Positions 25,551 to 35,125 are shown, counted from the first letter of the stretch. The stretch: DNA of 48,050 bases from Bacteroidota bacterium (GCA_016868815.1 VGFQ01000014.1:1-48050); one strand, 5' to 3'. Notes: generated by a model from the letters alone, not told the origin. Made by a program: numbers and translations.

Positions 25551-26834
25551 ATGAAGTGGATAGATATTCTGTCGCTGGCCTGGCGTACGGTCCGTGCCAA
25601 CCGGCTGCGTACCGGCATCACCGTGGCCATCATCGCCTTCGGCATCATGGCACTGGTCGGAATCATCACAGCCATAGAGGCGATGAACATCAGCCTGCGC
25701 GATAGCTTCTCTACGATGGGGGCCAATGCCTTCAGCCTACGGTACCGCGAGCGGTCTCTGCGTATGGGTGGGCCACCCAGAAGTGAAGTGACGCAGACAG
25801 ACCTCCGCAACCGCCGCCGGCAGCGGGCCTCTAACCTTGGTCGGGTGATCACCATCGAACAGGCCAAGGCCTTTCAGGAGCGGTATGTCTTTCCCGCAAA
25901 AGTATCCATCGGCGTCTTCGGCGGTGGCGGACAGACGGTCACCTATGGGGCCTTGAAGACCAATCCTACGGTCCGCATCCAGGGAGGCGATGAGAACTAC
26001 ATCCGGCTGACGGGCTATGAACTTGGCGCGGGGCGCGACTTCAACCGGCTCGACGTACAGAGTGGCCGCAGCGTTTGCCTCATTGGGAACGATATTGCCG
26101 CCAAGCTCTTCGGCGACCGGCCAGAGCGGGCGGTCGACAAGGTCATCCGTGTAGGCGGCAACAAGTACCGCGTGATTGGCGTCTTGAAGGAGAAAGGCTC
26201 CAGTGCATTCCTGCGGGCAGATGACATCGTGGTCTCCACCTATACCAACGTGCGTCGCTTTTATGGCAACCGCAACATGTCTTATAGCATCGCAGTCATG
26301 GTGGATGATGTGTCCAGACTCGACGACGCCATCGGAGAGGCGGATGGCACTTTTCGGCCTATCCGAGGGCTTTCTTCTTCAGAGGCTAGTAATTTCTACA
26401 TTGACAAAAGCGACAGCCTAGCCCAGACCTTCATAAGCCTGCTCGCCACCGTCTCGGCAGCGGCAGGCGCCATAGGCTTCATCACCCTCATCGGTGCTGC
26501 CATCGGCCTGATGAATATTATGTTGGTAGCTGTTACGGAGCGGACCAAAGAAGTGGGGCTTATCAAGGCCCTCGGGGGTCGGCGTGCTGCGATCCGACGT
26601 CAGTTTCTCTTTGAATCCGTAATCATCAGCTTGCTGGGCGCTGTCATCGGCATCCTGCTGGGCGTGGTGGTCGGGAATCTGGTAGGCTCTTTGTTGGGCA
26701 CGCCCTTCTTCATCCCCTGGAAGGTGGTCTCGGCAGGTATTCTCATCTGTTCGGTGGTGGGCCTGATGGCCGGCATCTACCCTGCCTGGAAGGCTTCCCG
26801 CCTGGACCCCATTGCCGCCTTACGCTACGAATGA
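25551..26834 (+). CDS. MacB/FtsX-type ABC transporter permease
   Basis: A 427-residue inner-membrane protein of the MacB family, in which the permease works with a separate or fused ATPase in export of peptides, lipids or toxins or in envelope signalling. The first membrane helix is at the N terminus ([20 protein letters not shown]). A periplasmic MacB-type domain follows (about residues 45-280), with [19 protein letters not shown] and ICLIG-like strands. Three C-terminal FtsX-domain helices then follow, with [19 protein letters not shown] between them and the closing [18 protein letters not shown]. No ATPase gene is adjacent, so its partner must be encoded elsewhere. Confidence 0.9.
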   Translation: MKWIDILSLAWRTVRANRLRTGITVAIIAFGIMALVGIITAIEAMNISLRDSFSTMGANAFSLRYRERSLRMGGPPRSEVTQTDLRNRRRQRASNLGRVITIEQAKAFQERYVFPAKVSIGVFGGGGQTVTYGALKTNPTVRIQGGDENYIRLTGYELGAGRDFNRLDVQSGRSVCLIGNDIAAKLFGDRPERAVDKVIRVGGNKYRVIGVLKEKGSSAFLRADDIVVSTYTNVRRFYGNRNMSYSIAVMVDDVSRLDDAIGEADGTFRPIRGLSSSEASNFYIDKSDSLAQTFISLLATVSAAAGAIGFITLIGAAIGLMNIMLVAVTERTKEVGLIKALGGRRAAIRRQFLFESVIISLLGAVIGILLGVVVGNLVGSLLGTPFFIPWKVVSAGILICSVVGLMAGIYPAWKASRLDPIAALRYE

Positions 26835-26854
26835 GGTTACACTTCAGAGGCTAC

Positions 26855-26913
26855 CCCGCAAGGTAAAGGCCCCGGTGCACTTCCAGGAAGTTGCGGGGCC
26901 TTTGCCTTGCGGG
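26855..26913. terminator. Long hairpin between convergent genes
   Basis: Arms 26855-26873 and 26895-26913 pair over 19 positions, with one G-U wobble (CCCGCAAGG...CCTTGCGGG). The inner part carries an AAAGGCC/GGCCTTT stem and the loop is 21 nt. There is no T-run directly after it; a smaller TAGGTC/GACCTA hairpin follows at 26914-26931 with a T stretch at 26937-26940. Placed between two convergent genes, it probably ends transcription from one or both sides. Confidence 0.65.
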
Positions 26914-26933
26914 TAGGTCAGCTGAGACCTAAG

Positions 26934-29540
26934 CTATTTTGGGTCCAGGGCGTTCCGTATGCGTTCGGAGAGGTCCTGGAGGTGATAGCGACTCATGCTG
27001 TCACTGGTACGACTGACGGCAGCCATGATCTCCGAACGGAGCGATGCCAAGTGGGCCCTTGTGAGGGAGCTCACGTCGCTGCGTCGCATGTCGGGTGAAA
27101 GGGAGATGGTGAACCCGCCCATGGAGCTCGGTGGTGCGGGAGTACCGGCAGGTGCAATCAGGGCGATCATGCGCTCCACGTAGGCCTTTTGCAGGTTTCT
27201 GCGGAGGTTCTCAATGCGTTTGCCTGTCGCCAGCTCGCTAAATATCCCTTTGCGGAGGTCTGCATAGAACTCATCGATGGCATAGGTGTTCGGAAAGCGG
27301 TTGGCCGACTGCACCATCCTGTCTAGCCTTGCGGCGGAGAGCATAGACCCGAGGAGGCTCTCTTGCAGGGAGCCTACGGTGTTGGAGAGGGGGGCACTGA
27401 TGCGGTCGAGGATCTTGGCATCTGTCAGCCAGACGGGCGTTTCGAAGAGCTGCCGGTGCAAGAAGACTACAGCGTCTTTCTGGTGCTGGCGGGGGGTGGC
27501 CTCGAAGACGGCGCCTTCCTGTTCGACCGACTTCCAGGTTTCATAATAACCACCCACATTGCGGGCCACGTGGTTCATATACCGGTTAAACTGGCCTACT
27601 ACCTGGCTGTACATTTGAGCGAGGTTCGACCAGTTGTCGGCATCCTCCCGCGTCCATTGCATGAGGTTGGGTACGATGCGCTTGAGGTTACGGATGCCGT
27701 ATTCAGAGGCTTTCATGGCATTGTCGCCCAAGTCTTCGCTCTGCGTGCGGGGGTCCGACGTATTGCCCGATTCGTAGGTGCCGAACCATATGCGGGGATT
27801 ATCGCGGTAGCGGGCCACGAATTTCTGACTGAGTTCATTCTTTTCGGATGCCTCATCAGTGGCCTGTACGGGGCCATAGCCCCATTCGATGGCCCATTTG
27901 TCGTAGTCGCCGATGCGCGGGAAGAGCCCCTTCCGGCCAATGCTATCCTCCGGTTGTGCGACGTAGTTGAAGCGGGCATAGTCCATGATGGAGGCTGTGT
28001 GCCCGTTGGCTTCCACCCAAGCTTTGTCGCGCAGTTTTTCGACCGGCGTCATGCTGCTGGAGCCCATGTTATGACGTAGTCCTAGCGTATGACCCACCTC
28101 ATGGGAGGACACGAAGCGGATCAGGTTGCCCATCAGGTCGTCGTCGAAGGTCATATGGCGGGCACCGCTGTCTACTGCGGCTGTCTGGACGAAGTACCAG
28201 TCATGCACCAGCTTCATGACATTATGATACCAGCCGATATGGCTTTCGATGATCTCACCGCTGCGGGGGTCATGGACATTGGGGCCATAGGCATTTTGGA
28301 TGTCGGAGGCAAAGTAGCGGATGACGGAGTAGCGGGCATCTTCCAGGCTCATGGTGCTGTCCTTTTCCGGCCAATCTTGGCCTATGATGGCGTTTTTGAA
28401 GCCGGCCTTCTCAAAGGCCTTCTGCCAGTCGTTGACGCCCTGAATCAGGTAAGGCCTCCATTTCTTAGGGGTGGCGGGGTCTATGTAATAGATGATGGGT
28501 TTGGCTGGCTCTACCAGTTCACCGCGTGTCCAGCGCTCCCGATCGGCCGGCTTGGGCTCTAGCCTCCAGCGGACGATGAAACGGGACTCATAGACTTTCT
28601 GCTGGTCGTCGGAGTAGACGGTATAATCATCCCCAAAATAGCCGACGCGGTTGTCCATCGGGCGTTTGCGCATGGGGGTCGACGGCATCAGGATGAAGGA
28701 GGTGTTCGTCTCTACTGTGATCGAGCCGGCAGCAGAGGCGGCGGGGATGCTGGAGCTGCCTGGAAAGGGGGAGGGTCCCATGATAAGTCCACCACCGGCG
28801 CTGGCGGAGTAGGTCTTGACGGTCTGCACCTCGGTGTTGATGGGGAAGGTGCGGATGGATTCGATGTAGGATCGGTCGGACGTCAGTCCACCCAGGTTCA
28901 GTCGGCGTTTGATGGACTGGCCGAGGGAAACGGGCATATTGTCTCCTTTGAGGAATTCAGACATGTCTAATACCACCCCGGAGGAGTCTTTGCCCAGCGA
29001 TTTAACATCAAAAGCAGCAGCGATGGGGTCGAGGTTGGAGTTCCGGACTGCCTTGTAAATGGGCTGGGTGGAGTCATTGGCCACGTTGATCACAGTGATC
29101 ACTCGGAGGAAGGTTTTATTATCGGGCCCTTTCTCCCAGCGGATGACCTGCTGGTTGGCCAGCTCTCCACCGTAGATGCCAGCACCACCCACGACCTTTG
29201 AGAAGCGGGTGATGGCCATAATATCGCGGCCAAAGATGGAGTCAGGGATCTCGAAATAGTATTTGTCTTCAATCTTATGGACGGTAAAGAGACCCTTTTT
29301 GGTCAAGGCTTTCGGGGTGATGACTTCTTTGTACGGCTTGGGTCCAGGGCGTTGGCTTGCCGCACCAAGGCCAGGGCGGCCAGGCGACTGCGGCTGGCTG
29401 GAATCGCCCGCGGTAGGGCGAGTGGGGGCTGGCTGGCCAGGGCCTTCTGGACGTCGGTTCTGGGCGGCCGCAGGGCCAATAGTGGACATAAACAGAACCG
29501 AGCCTATGAGGAGGCTGCCAAGGTGAAAATTGGAGTTCAT
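26934..29540 (-). CDS. Secreted metzincin-type zinc metalloprotease (DUF5117/DUF4953 family)
   Basis: An 868-residue exported protein. The signal peptide ends in PAAAQ (about residue 27), and a Pro-rich linker follows. The DUF5117-type region has KYYFEIPDSIFGRDIMAITR. The catalytic zinc motif is SHEVGHTLGLRH (His480, Glu481, His484, His490), the HExxHxxGxxH pattern of metzincins. The Met-turn follows in HTASIMDYARF. The C terminus is helical, as in DUF4953. Substrate is unknown; such proteins are numerous in Bacteroidota and are thought to digest extracellular or periplasmic protein. A TATGTTTT element on the minus strand about 30 nt before the ATG is a possible promoter. Confidence 0.88.
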   Translation of the reverse strand: MNSNFHLGSLLIGSVLFMSTIGPAAAQNRRPEGPGQPAPTRPTAGDSSQPQSPGRPGLGAASQRPGPKPYKEVITPKALTKKGLFTVHKIEDKYYFEIPDSIFGRDIMAITRFSKVVGGAGIYGGELANQQVIRWEKGPDNKTFLRVITVINVANDSTQPIYKAVRNSNLDPIAAAFDVKSLGKDSSGVVLDMSEFLKGDNMPVSLGQSIKRRLNLGGLTSDRSYIESIRTFPINTEVQTVKTYSASAGGGLIMGPSPFPGSSSIPAASAAGSITVETNTSFILMPSTPMRKRPMDNRVGYFGDDYTVYSDDQQKVYESRFIVRWRLEPKPADRERWTRGELVEPAKPIIYYIDPATPKKWRPYLIQGVNDWQKAFEKAGFKNAIIGQDWPEKDSTMSLEDARYSVIRYFASDIQNAYGPNVHDPRSGEIIESHIGWYHNVMKLVHDWYFVQTAAVDSGARHMTFDDDLMGNLIRFVSSHEVGHTLGLRHNMGSSSMTPVEKLRDKAWVEANGHTASIMDYARFNYVAQPEDSIGRKGLFPRIGDYDKWAIEWGYGPVQATDEASEKNELSQKFVARYRDNPRIWFGTYESGNTSDPRTQSEDLGDNAMKASEYGIRNLKRIVPNLMQWTREDADNWSNLAQMYSQVVGQFNRYMNHVARNVGGYYETWKSVEQEGAVFEATPRQHQKDAVVFLHRQLFETPVWLTDAKILDRISAPLSNTVGSLQESLLGSMLSAARLDRMVQSANRFPNTYAIDEFYADLRKGIFSELATGKRIENLRRNLQKAYVERMIALIAPAGTPAPPSSMGGFTISLSPDMRRSDVSSLTRAHLASLRSEIMAAVSRTSDSMSRYHLQDLSERIRNALDPK

Positions 29541-29811
29541 ATCTATTGTGGGCTTTTAAGGCGGCGAAGGTATTGAAAACATAGCTTGAACACTTAGCAG
29601 CATCGTACAGGTTGGCTGGGGAAGGCGGGGTTTGAAAAAAGGCTGCCTGGCATCCCTTTTGGTGCAGACATGACTTCCCGTTTCATGAAGGCTTCATCTC
29701 GTCGTTGAAAAAATTATATCCGCAGGAGTGGGAAACAGAACATTTTTCATTAGAATTGTGCCCCAAGACAAAAATCAATTACTGGCGTTATTCAAAACTA
29801 AACATTAAGTC

Positions 29812-30663
29812 ATGGCTGAAACAAAGACTGCTGCCAAGGCAGCTGCATCGGCTCAAGCGAAGAAGGGCGGTAATCTCATTTCCTGGTTGGCCCCATTATT
29901 GTGCATTATTGCGGGCTATATTATTTGGCGTTTCATCCTTGGCGCCGACAGCGGTTTTTCGAAGCCTGACCTAGAAGGCGGTTTCTGGCCCAGCCACAAA
30001 GGGCCCAAGGGTGCTTGGTATCGCATGTACGAGGGTGGCATCATCGTTCCCCTCCTGATCGGCTGCTTCTTAATGGTGGTCGTGTTCTCCATTGAGCGTT
30101 TCATGACGATCAGCAAGGCTACGGGTTCGGGTGTTGTCTCCGAGTTCGTCCGCAAAGTGCAGTTCCACCTGGCCAACAAAAATGTCGATGCAGCCCTCGC
30201 CGAGTGTGATAAGCAGAAAGGCAGCGTAGGCAATGTTATGAAGGCTGGCCTCCGCAAGTATAAGGAGATGTTGGGCGCTGATGGTCTCGACACCGACCAG
30301 AAGATCGCTGCCATCCAGAAGGAAGTAGAAGAAGCTACGGCCCTCGAGTTGCCGATGCTGCAGAAGAACCTGGTGTTCCTGTCCACGTTGGTATCCCTGG
30401 GTACTCTGATCGCTCTGTTGGGTACAGTCATGGGTATGATCCGCTCGTTCTCCTCGCTGGGTGAAGAAGGCGGTGCCGGTGCTGCCTCCGAACTGGCAGT
30501 CGGTATCTCTGAGGCCCTCTATAACACGGCCCTGGGTATTGCTACCTCTTCCGTTTCCCTGGTCATGTATAACATCTTCACAACCAAAATAGACGCGATC
30601 ACCTACGGCATCGACGAGTCTGGCTTCACGCTGACCCAAAGTTTTGCTTCATTGCACAAATAA
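29812..30663 (+). CDS. exbB: ExbB/TolQ/MotA-family proton channel protein
   Basis: Inner-membrane subunit of the TonB energising motor (283 residues). Three hydrophobic regions are seen: one after an Ala/Lys-rich N terminus (LAPLLCIIAGYIIWRF), one around VPLLIGCFLMVVVFSIERF, and the family-defining VSLGTLIALLGTVMGMIRSF near the C terminus with the conserved Thr/Gly positions. The last helix includes EALYNTALGIATS. The extra N-terminal helix and short loop with GGFWPSHKGPKG are typical of Bacteroidota forms. It heads the cluster exbB-exbD-exbD-tonB. Confidence 0.93.
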   Translation: MAETKTAAKAAASAQAKKGGNLISWLAPLLCIIAGYIIWRFILGADSGFSKPDLEGGFWPSHKGPKGAWYRMYEGGIIVPLLIGCFLMVVVFSIERFMTISKATGSGVVSEFVRKVQFHLANKNVDAALAECDKQKGSVGNVMKAGLRKYKEMLGADGLDTDQKIAAIQKEVEEATALELPMLQKNLVFLSTLVSLGTLIALLGTVMGMIRSFSSLGEEGGAGAASELAVGISEALYNTALGIATSSVSLVMYNIFTTKIDAITYGIDESGFTLTQSFASLHK

Positions 30664-30722
30664 GCGGTCCGCCATTTGTGGAATCCGCGTGGAAATGAAT
30701 CATAACTCTTAAAGTCGGAATC

Positions 30723-31385
30723 ATGCCAAGTGTCAAAATAAAAAAGCACTCCCCGGAGAACGACATGACGCCATTCGTGGACGTGGCCTTCCTGATCCTG
30801 ACCTTCTTCATCTTGGCAACGAAATTCAAGCCGGAAGATGCCGTAGAAGTCAAGACGCCGGGATCTGTTTCGTCCATCGCCGTGCCGGAAAAGGATGCCT
30901 TCATGGTTACGGTCGACAAGACCGCGCGCGTCTTTGTATCGTTGGATAATGCCCAGTTTAAACAGGTACTGATTGAGAACATCAACACCACCCGCAATCT
31001 TGGATTGACGCCAGCCGAAATGAAGGTCTTCATCGATGCTCCCAGCGTCGGCGTACCTTTCAGCCAGCTCAAAGGGTTGCTGCAACTCGATCCAGAGGCG
31101 ATGAAAAAGGTCGTACAGCCAGGTGTCCCCTGTGAAGACTCCACCGGCGGCGAGCTCAACTACTGGGTCAGAGATGCCTTGGTGGCTTATTCCGGCAGAA
31201 AACTCAACCTGCTCATTAAGGCCGACAACGACACTAAGTACCCCGCCTTTAAGAACGTGCTTAACGCCTTCAAGCTGAACGACCAAAACAAGTTTCTGCT
31301 AATCACGGCCCCGGAGGACGCCCCCATGGGTACCCCTCTCTTCGAGACCCGACAGAAGCAGATCAGCGGAGAGGCTACCAAGTGA
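30723..31385 (+). CDS. exbD: ExbD/TolR-family protein, first copy
   Basis: Single-pass partner of ExbB, 220 residues. Its membrane helix carries the essential aspartate: MTPFVDVAFLILTFFI, Asp20. The periplasmic domain is longer than in E. coli ExbD (about 140 residues), with an insert around the PEAMKKVVQPGVPCEDS region. Two ExbD proteins in tandem are usual for Bacteroidota. The helix sequence marks this copy as the one closest to ExbB in order. The gene follows exbB by 59 bp and precedes the second copy by 30 bp. Confidence 0.92.
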   Translation: MPSVKIKKHSPENDMTPFVDVAFLILTFFILATKFKPEDAVEVKTPGSVSSIAVPEKDAFMVTVDKTARVFVSLDNAQFKQVLIENINTTRNLGLTPAEMKVFIDAPSVGVPFSQLKGLLQLDPEAMKKVVQPGVPCEDSTGGELNYWVRDALVAYSGRKLNLLIKADNDTKYPAFKNVLNAFKLNDQNKFLLITAPEDAPMGTPLFETRQKQISGEATK

Positions 31386-31415
31386 TTTTTACCTGAAAAG
31401 AAAAAAACACAGATT

Positions 31416-31952
31416 ATGGCCAGTATGGATACCGGTGGTGGCGACGAGGGCCACAAGAAGGGACCAGGTGTCAAAAAAGCCAAGAAATTGTCCACCCGCG
31501 TCGATATGACGCCCATGGTTGACCTTGGCTTTCTCCTGATTACCTTCTTCATCTTCACCACGACGATGGCCCAGCCCACCGCCATGAACCTGTTCTTGCC
31601 GAAGGATGTTCAGAAACCTGAAGAACAGAATAAGGTGAAAGAGTCCGGCGCCTTCACGATCATCCTCGGCAAAGAGGATCAGATTTATTACTACGAAGGC
31701 CTCGACCCTACCAAGCTTCAGGCCTCCAACTTCAAGGGCATCCGGGAAGAGATTCTGCGTAAGAAGCAGACCACCAACTTGGAAGACCTCGTGGTCATCC
31801 TAAAGCCGACGCCCGACGCTACCTACAAGAATACGGTCGACATCCTCGATGAAATGACGATCTGCGAGATAAAGCGCTATGCGATGGTCGATGTGGCCCC
31901 GCAGGAGTACCAGCTCGTCAAAATCACGGAGGCTGCCGCCGGCATCAAGTGA
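31416..31952 (+). CDS. exbD: ExbD/TolR-family protein, second copy
   Basis: Second single-pass ExbD, 178 residues. A Gly/Lys-rich cytoplasmic N terminus leads to the membrane helix RVDMTPMVDLGFLLITFFI with Asp36 at the proton-relay position. The periplasmic domain ends YAMVDVAPQEYQLVKI. It differs clearly from the first copy in length and sequence, so the pair are paralogues that probably form a mixed dimer rather than a recent duplication. tonB starts 53 bp downstream. Confidence 0.92.
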   Translation: MASMDTGGGDEGHKKGPGVKKAKKLSTRVDMTPMVDLGFLLITFFIFTTTMAQPTAMNLFLPKDVQKPEEQNKVKESGAFTIILGKEDQIYYYEGLDPTKLQASNFKGIREEILRKKQTTNLEDLVVILKPTPDATYKNTVDILDEMTICEIKRYAMVDVAPQEYQLVKITEAAAGIK

Positions 31953-32005
31953 GTAAGGGTATATGCAATCCAACACAGAGAAGCATCTAAAGTAAAAGTA
32001 ACGAC

Positions 32006-32854
32006 ATGGATGTGAACAAGATTCTAAGTGCAGACTTCTTAGATCTCGTCTTCGACGGGCGCAACAAGGAGTATGGCGCTTATGAGCTCCGCCGCAATTA
32101 CAACAAGCGGCTCACACGGGCCATGCTGACCACTATCAGCCTCGCGCTGCTGCTCGTCCTTGTCTCCTTTATCCTCAAAACGGTATCTACGAACAGAGGC
32201 AAGGTGGAAGTGAAAGAAGTTCAGCTGGAAGAAATCGTGCAGGAGAAGAATGAGCCTCCACCACCTCCTCCGCCACCCAAGCCACCGGAGCCTCCCAAGG
32301 TCGAGATGACCAAGTTCACGCCCCCCAAAGTGGTGAAGGATGAGGAAGTCAAAGAAGACGAGAAGCCCCCGGAAATCGAAAAACTGGAAGAGACAAAGAT
32401 TTCTACGGTCAACCAGGAAGGCACAAAAGATGAAGGCATTGTAGCCCCTCCCATCGATGATGGTGGAGTCGTAGAAGCGCCTAAGCAGGATGACGAGGAC
32501 AAGGTCTTTCAGAAGGTCGAAATCGACGCCGAGTTCCCCGGTGGAACGTCTGCATGGACCCGCTATGTGACCCGTGAGATCGAGCGCAACATCGATGAAC
32601 TCCAAGACGATGGTAAGTCCGGTAGTGTTGTGATCCTCTTTATCGTTGACAAAGAAGGCAACGTAAGTGAAGTACGGGCTCTGGCCTGTAGCGAAGCTGG
32701 CGTCGCCAACTGCCTCGGCCCCGGCACCAAGCTGGCAGCGATTGCCGTCAATGCCATCCGTAAGGGACCGAAATGGAAGCCCGCTGTGCAAAACGGCCGA
32801 AGTGTAAAGGCCTACCGCCGCCAGCCGGTCACCTTCAAGCTCGCAGAAGAGTAG
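32006..32854 (+). CDS. tonB: TonB energy-transducing protein
   Basis: Periplasm-spanning protein of 282 residues that transmits the ExbB-ExbD motion to outer-membrane receptors. After a cytoplasmic stretch there is one membrane helix (LTTISLALLLVLVSFIL). A Pro-rich spacer follows (eight consecutive prolines, then KPPEPPKVE) and then an acidic Lys/Glu region. The C-terminal TonB domain holds EFPGGTSAWTRYV, VVILFIVDKEGNV and GPKWKPAVQNGR. The short start MDVNKILSADFLDLVFDGRN is the usual one in Bacteroidota TonB proteins that begin with this cytoplasmic motif. A strong terminator follows 26 bp after the stop. Confidence 0.95.
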   Translation: MDVNKILSADFLDLVFDGRNKEYGAYELRRNYNKRLTRAMLTTISLALLLVLVSFILKTVSTNRGKVEVKEVQLEEIVQEKNEPPPPPPPPKPPEPPKVEMTKFTPPKVVKDEEVKEDEKPPEIEKLEETKISTVNQEGTKDEGIVAPPIDDGGVVEAPKQDDEDKVFQKVEIDAEFPGGTSAWTRYVTREIERNIDELQDDGKSGSVVILFIVDKEGNVSEVRALACSEAGVANCLGPGTKLAAIAVNAIRKGPKWKPAVQNGRSVKAYRRQPVTFKLAEE

Positions 32855-32880
32855 TCAGCATCTACGCATTTCCAACATAC

Positions 32881-32913
32881 ATCAGGCCATCCACTGGGTG
32901 GCCTGATTTTTTT
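32881..32913 (+). terminator. Rho-independent terminator after tonB
   Basis: ATCAGGCCA (32881-32889) pairs perfectly with TGGCCTGAT (32899-32907), with a 9-nt loop. The stem runs directly into a tract of seven T residues (32907-32913). It closes the exbB-tonB operon. Confidence 0.92.
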
Positions 32914-33281
32914 GACTGTCAGGATGGGTCCTTAGTAAGTCTTGCGACTTCATACGCCGGCAATCAGTCTCCCGATCTATGTTTTGACCGCCAGCCTGCT
33001 GGAATGTTGCATCTTAAAGAGCAGTATCCATTCGATCTCGTTTCGGTGGTTGTCCTGCAAGTTCGGGGCGTCTTTTTCGTCTGATCCAATTGACTGGCAG
33101 ACAATGGCAGGGCTCCGCCCGTCGCTGCCTCTTCCTCTAGGTTTTCAATGACAGTAGATTGTGTCAGTGTATCGAATGACCTTTGACGCAAGGAAGTGGG
33201 GCGCTGCATTGAATCACTCAAGGTCTGTCCAGACTCGTTACATTTGAAGGAATTACCTTCTTCTAACCCTTATAAATTCCC
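32914..33281. other. Intergenic region, 368 bp, no convincing gene
   Basis: Between the tonB terminator and the sulfatase start. Open frames here are short and resemble no family I know, including an 85-codon one on the minus strand (32964-33221). Small inverted repeats are seen: AAGTC/GACTT at 32937-32950 and GAAGG/CCTTC at 33246-33260. A TTTG at 33243 is followed by TATAAATT at 33271, too far apart and too near the start codon to call a promoter. The sulfatase promoter should lie here but was not identified. Confidence 0.5.
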
Positions 33282-34823
33282 ATGCCAACATGCAAGTTGG
33301 GCAGGACTCCGCTCCTCGCCGCCCTTCTCGTTGTCGTATCCCCGCTCGCTGCGCAAAAGCAACAGCACGCCCCGCAGCGACCCAACGTGATCTTCATCTT
33401 GACGGATGATCACCGACACGACTTCATGGGCTTCACCGGCAAAGTGCCCTGGCTGGAGACGCCCAACATGGACCGCATGGCGCGCGAAGGTGTCTGGGTG
33501 CGCAACGCCAGCGTCACCACTGCCCTCTGCTCGCCATCACGCGCCAGCCTGCTCTCGGGCCAGTATGCCCACACCCACACCGTCGTCGACAACTTCTCAC
33601 CGCTACCGGCCAACCTGCGATTTTTCCCCGAATACTTGCAGACGGCTGGCTATCAAACCGCCTTCTTCGGCAAGTGGCACATGGGCAACCAGGGCGACCA
33701 GCCGCAGAAGGGCTTCCACCATTGGGAGAGTTTCCGCGGACAGGGGGTCTACTACAATCCCGTCCTCAACATCGACGGCAAACGAGTGCAATACGGTGAC
33801 AGTACTTACATCACCGACCTGCTCACTGACCACGCCATCGACTGGATGAATGCGCAAGACCCTCGGAAGCCATTCTTCTTTTACCTCTCCCACAAAGGCG
33901 TGCACGATAACTTCCTGCCTGCCAGACGGCATGCCGCGAGATACAAGGGGAAGCCCATCCAATACCCTTCCACCATCAACCTCACCGCAGGCCCCAGTAG
34001 CCGCATGTTCGGTGATACGCTCACCCATCCCAGAGCCATCATGGCGGCTCGCGATACCAACTTCAACATCCGCGATATCCCGGACTGGGTGTGGCGTCAA
34101 CGCAACAGCTGGCATGGCGTCGACTTCCTCTATGATGGCACCGTCGACTTCGACGACACCTATCGTCGTTACTGCGAGGTCTTGCTGGGCATCGACGATA
34201 ACATCGGCAAAGTGCTGGAAGCACTCAAGGCCACAGGTAGAGACAAGAACACCGTCGTCATCTACATGGGCGACAACGGCTTCCTATGGGGCGAACATGG
34301 CTTGATAGACAAGCGTAACATGTACGAGGAGAGCCAGAAAGTGCCCATGCTCGTGCATGCCCCAGGCCGTTTTCAGGCTGGCACCGTCCTCCGCCAGGTC
34401 GTACAGAACATCGACATCGCCCCTACCATCCTCGACTTGGCCGGGATGCCAAAACCCCCGCAGATGCAGGGAGAATCGATCCAGCCGCTGCTCCGCGGCG
34501 AGCTGGTCGCCTGGCGCGATAGGGCCTTCTATGAGTATTTCTGGGAATTCAGCTTCCCCCAGACGCCTACCACCTTTGGGATGCGCAAGGGTCGGTACAA
34601 ATTCATCTGGTATCACGGCATCTGGGACCTCTCCGAATTCTTTGACCTCGAGAAGGATCCCGAAGAAAAGAACAACCTCTACCGGCACCCCGCCTATCAG
34701 GCACTTATCCGCGAATACCGCGATGAACTCTGGGACTGGCTCGAAAAGACAGGCGGTGCTCGGATACCGCTTAAGCGCATCCTCGAACGGCGCGGAGACC
34801 ACGGTTTCAAAGGACTCAACTAA
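33282..34823 (+). CDS. Secreted type I sulfatase
   Basis: A 513-residue alkaline-phosphatase-fold sulfatase (CAZy-type S1). A hydrophobic N-terminal signal (PLLAALLVVVSPLAAQ) precedes the catalytic domain. The metal-binding Asp pair is in VIFILTDDHRHD (Asp42-Asp43). The formylglycine signature is ALCSPSRASLLSG, where Cys83 would be converted by an anaerobic or FGE-type maturase encoded elsewhere. A second metal site is MGDNGFLWGEHG. Substrate cannot be assigned to a subfamily by eye; the overall form is like those acting on glycosaminoglycan or algal glycan sulfates. It begins a run of secreted carbohydrate-active genes on the plus strand. Confidence 0.92.
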   Translation: MPTCKLGRTPLLAALLVVVSPLAAQKQQHAPQRPNVIFILTDDHRHDFMGFTGKVPWLETPNMDRMAREGVWVRNASVTTALCSPSRASLLSGQYAHTHTVVDNFSPLPANLRFFPEYLQTAGYQTAFFGKWHMGNQGDQPQKGFHHWESFRGQGVYYNPVLNIDGKRVQYGDSTYITDLLTDHAIDWMNAQDPRKPFFFYLSHKGVHDNFLPARRHAARYKGKPIQYPSTINLTAGPSSRMFGDTLTHPRAIMAARDTNFNIRDIPDWVWRQRNSWHGVDFLYDGTVDFDDTYRRYCEVLLGIDDNIGKVLEALKATGRDKNTVVIYMGDNGFLWGEHGLIDKRNMYEESQKVPMLVHAPGRFQAGTVLRQVVQNIDIAPTILDLAGMPKPPQMQGESIQPLLRGELVAWRDRAFYEYFWEFSFPQTPTTFGMRKGRYKFIWYHGIWDLSEFFDLEKDPEEKNNLYRHPAYQALIREYRDELWDWLEKTGGARIPLKRILERRGDHGFKGLN

Positions 34824-34876
34824 AGGTATTTTCATACTGGACAGAATGGTTTCGGCACCAAAAGATGCTCACCACC

Positions 34877-35125
34877 ATGCACACATATATCATACTATGG
34901 TTTTGCATCTCCACCAGCCTGCTACAGAAGGCATCCGCCCAATCGACGATACCTGACTGCGAACCTATCACTTGGCTGATGCCCCGGCTGATGACACCTT
35001 CTGCCATCAGGGTGGTTGAGGCCGACCTCGACTGCGCATATCCTGCCAACGACGGCACCTATAGATTGCTCAGAAAGAGAACCTGCCCATCCACTGCCTT
35101 AGCTTTGATCCCGATTATCGTATGA
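34877..35125 (+). CDS. Small secreted protein or 5' remnant of a decayed gene
   Basis: An 82-residue reading from the ATG at 34877 (an ATG at 34865 adds four residues). A good signal peptide (IILWFCISTSLLQKASA) is followed by only about 60 residues with no recognised domain. The last part (RLLRKRTCPSTALALIPIIV) looks unlike natural coding. In a shifted frame the same DNA gives a more protein-like run ending near 35154 (ENLPIHCLSFDPDYRMTNPS). A frameshifted remnant of a secreted enzyme is thus as likely as a true small gene. It lies in the 318-bp gap between sulfatase and esterase. No family assigned. Confidence 0.35.
   Translation: MHTYIILWFCISTSLLQKASAQSTIPDCEPITWLMPRLMTPSAIRVVEADLDCAYPANDGTYRLLRKRTCPSTALALIPIIV

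Noticed and set aside
32964..33221. 85-codon minus-strand frame in the gap before the sulfatase gene
   Set aside because: Composition and motifs do not resemble any family; no promoter or neighbour supports it.
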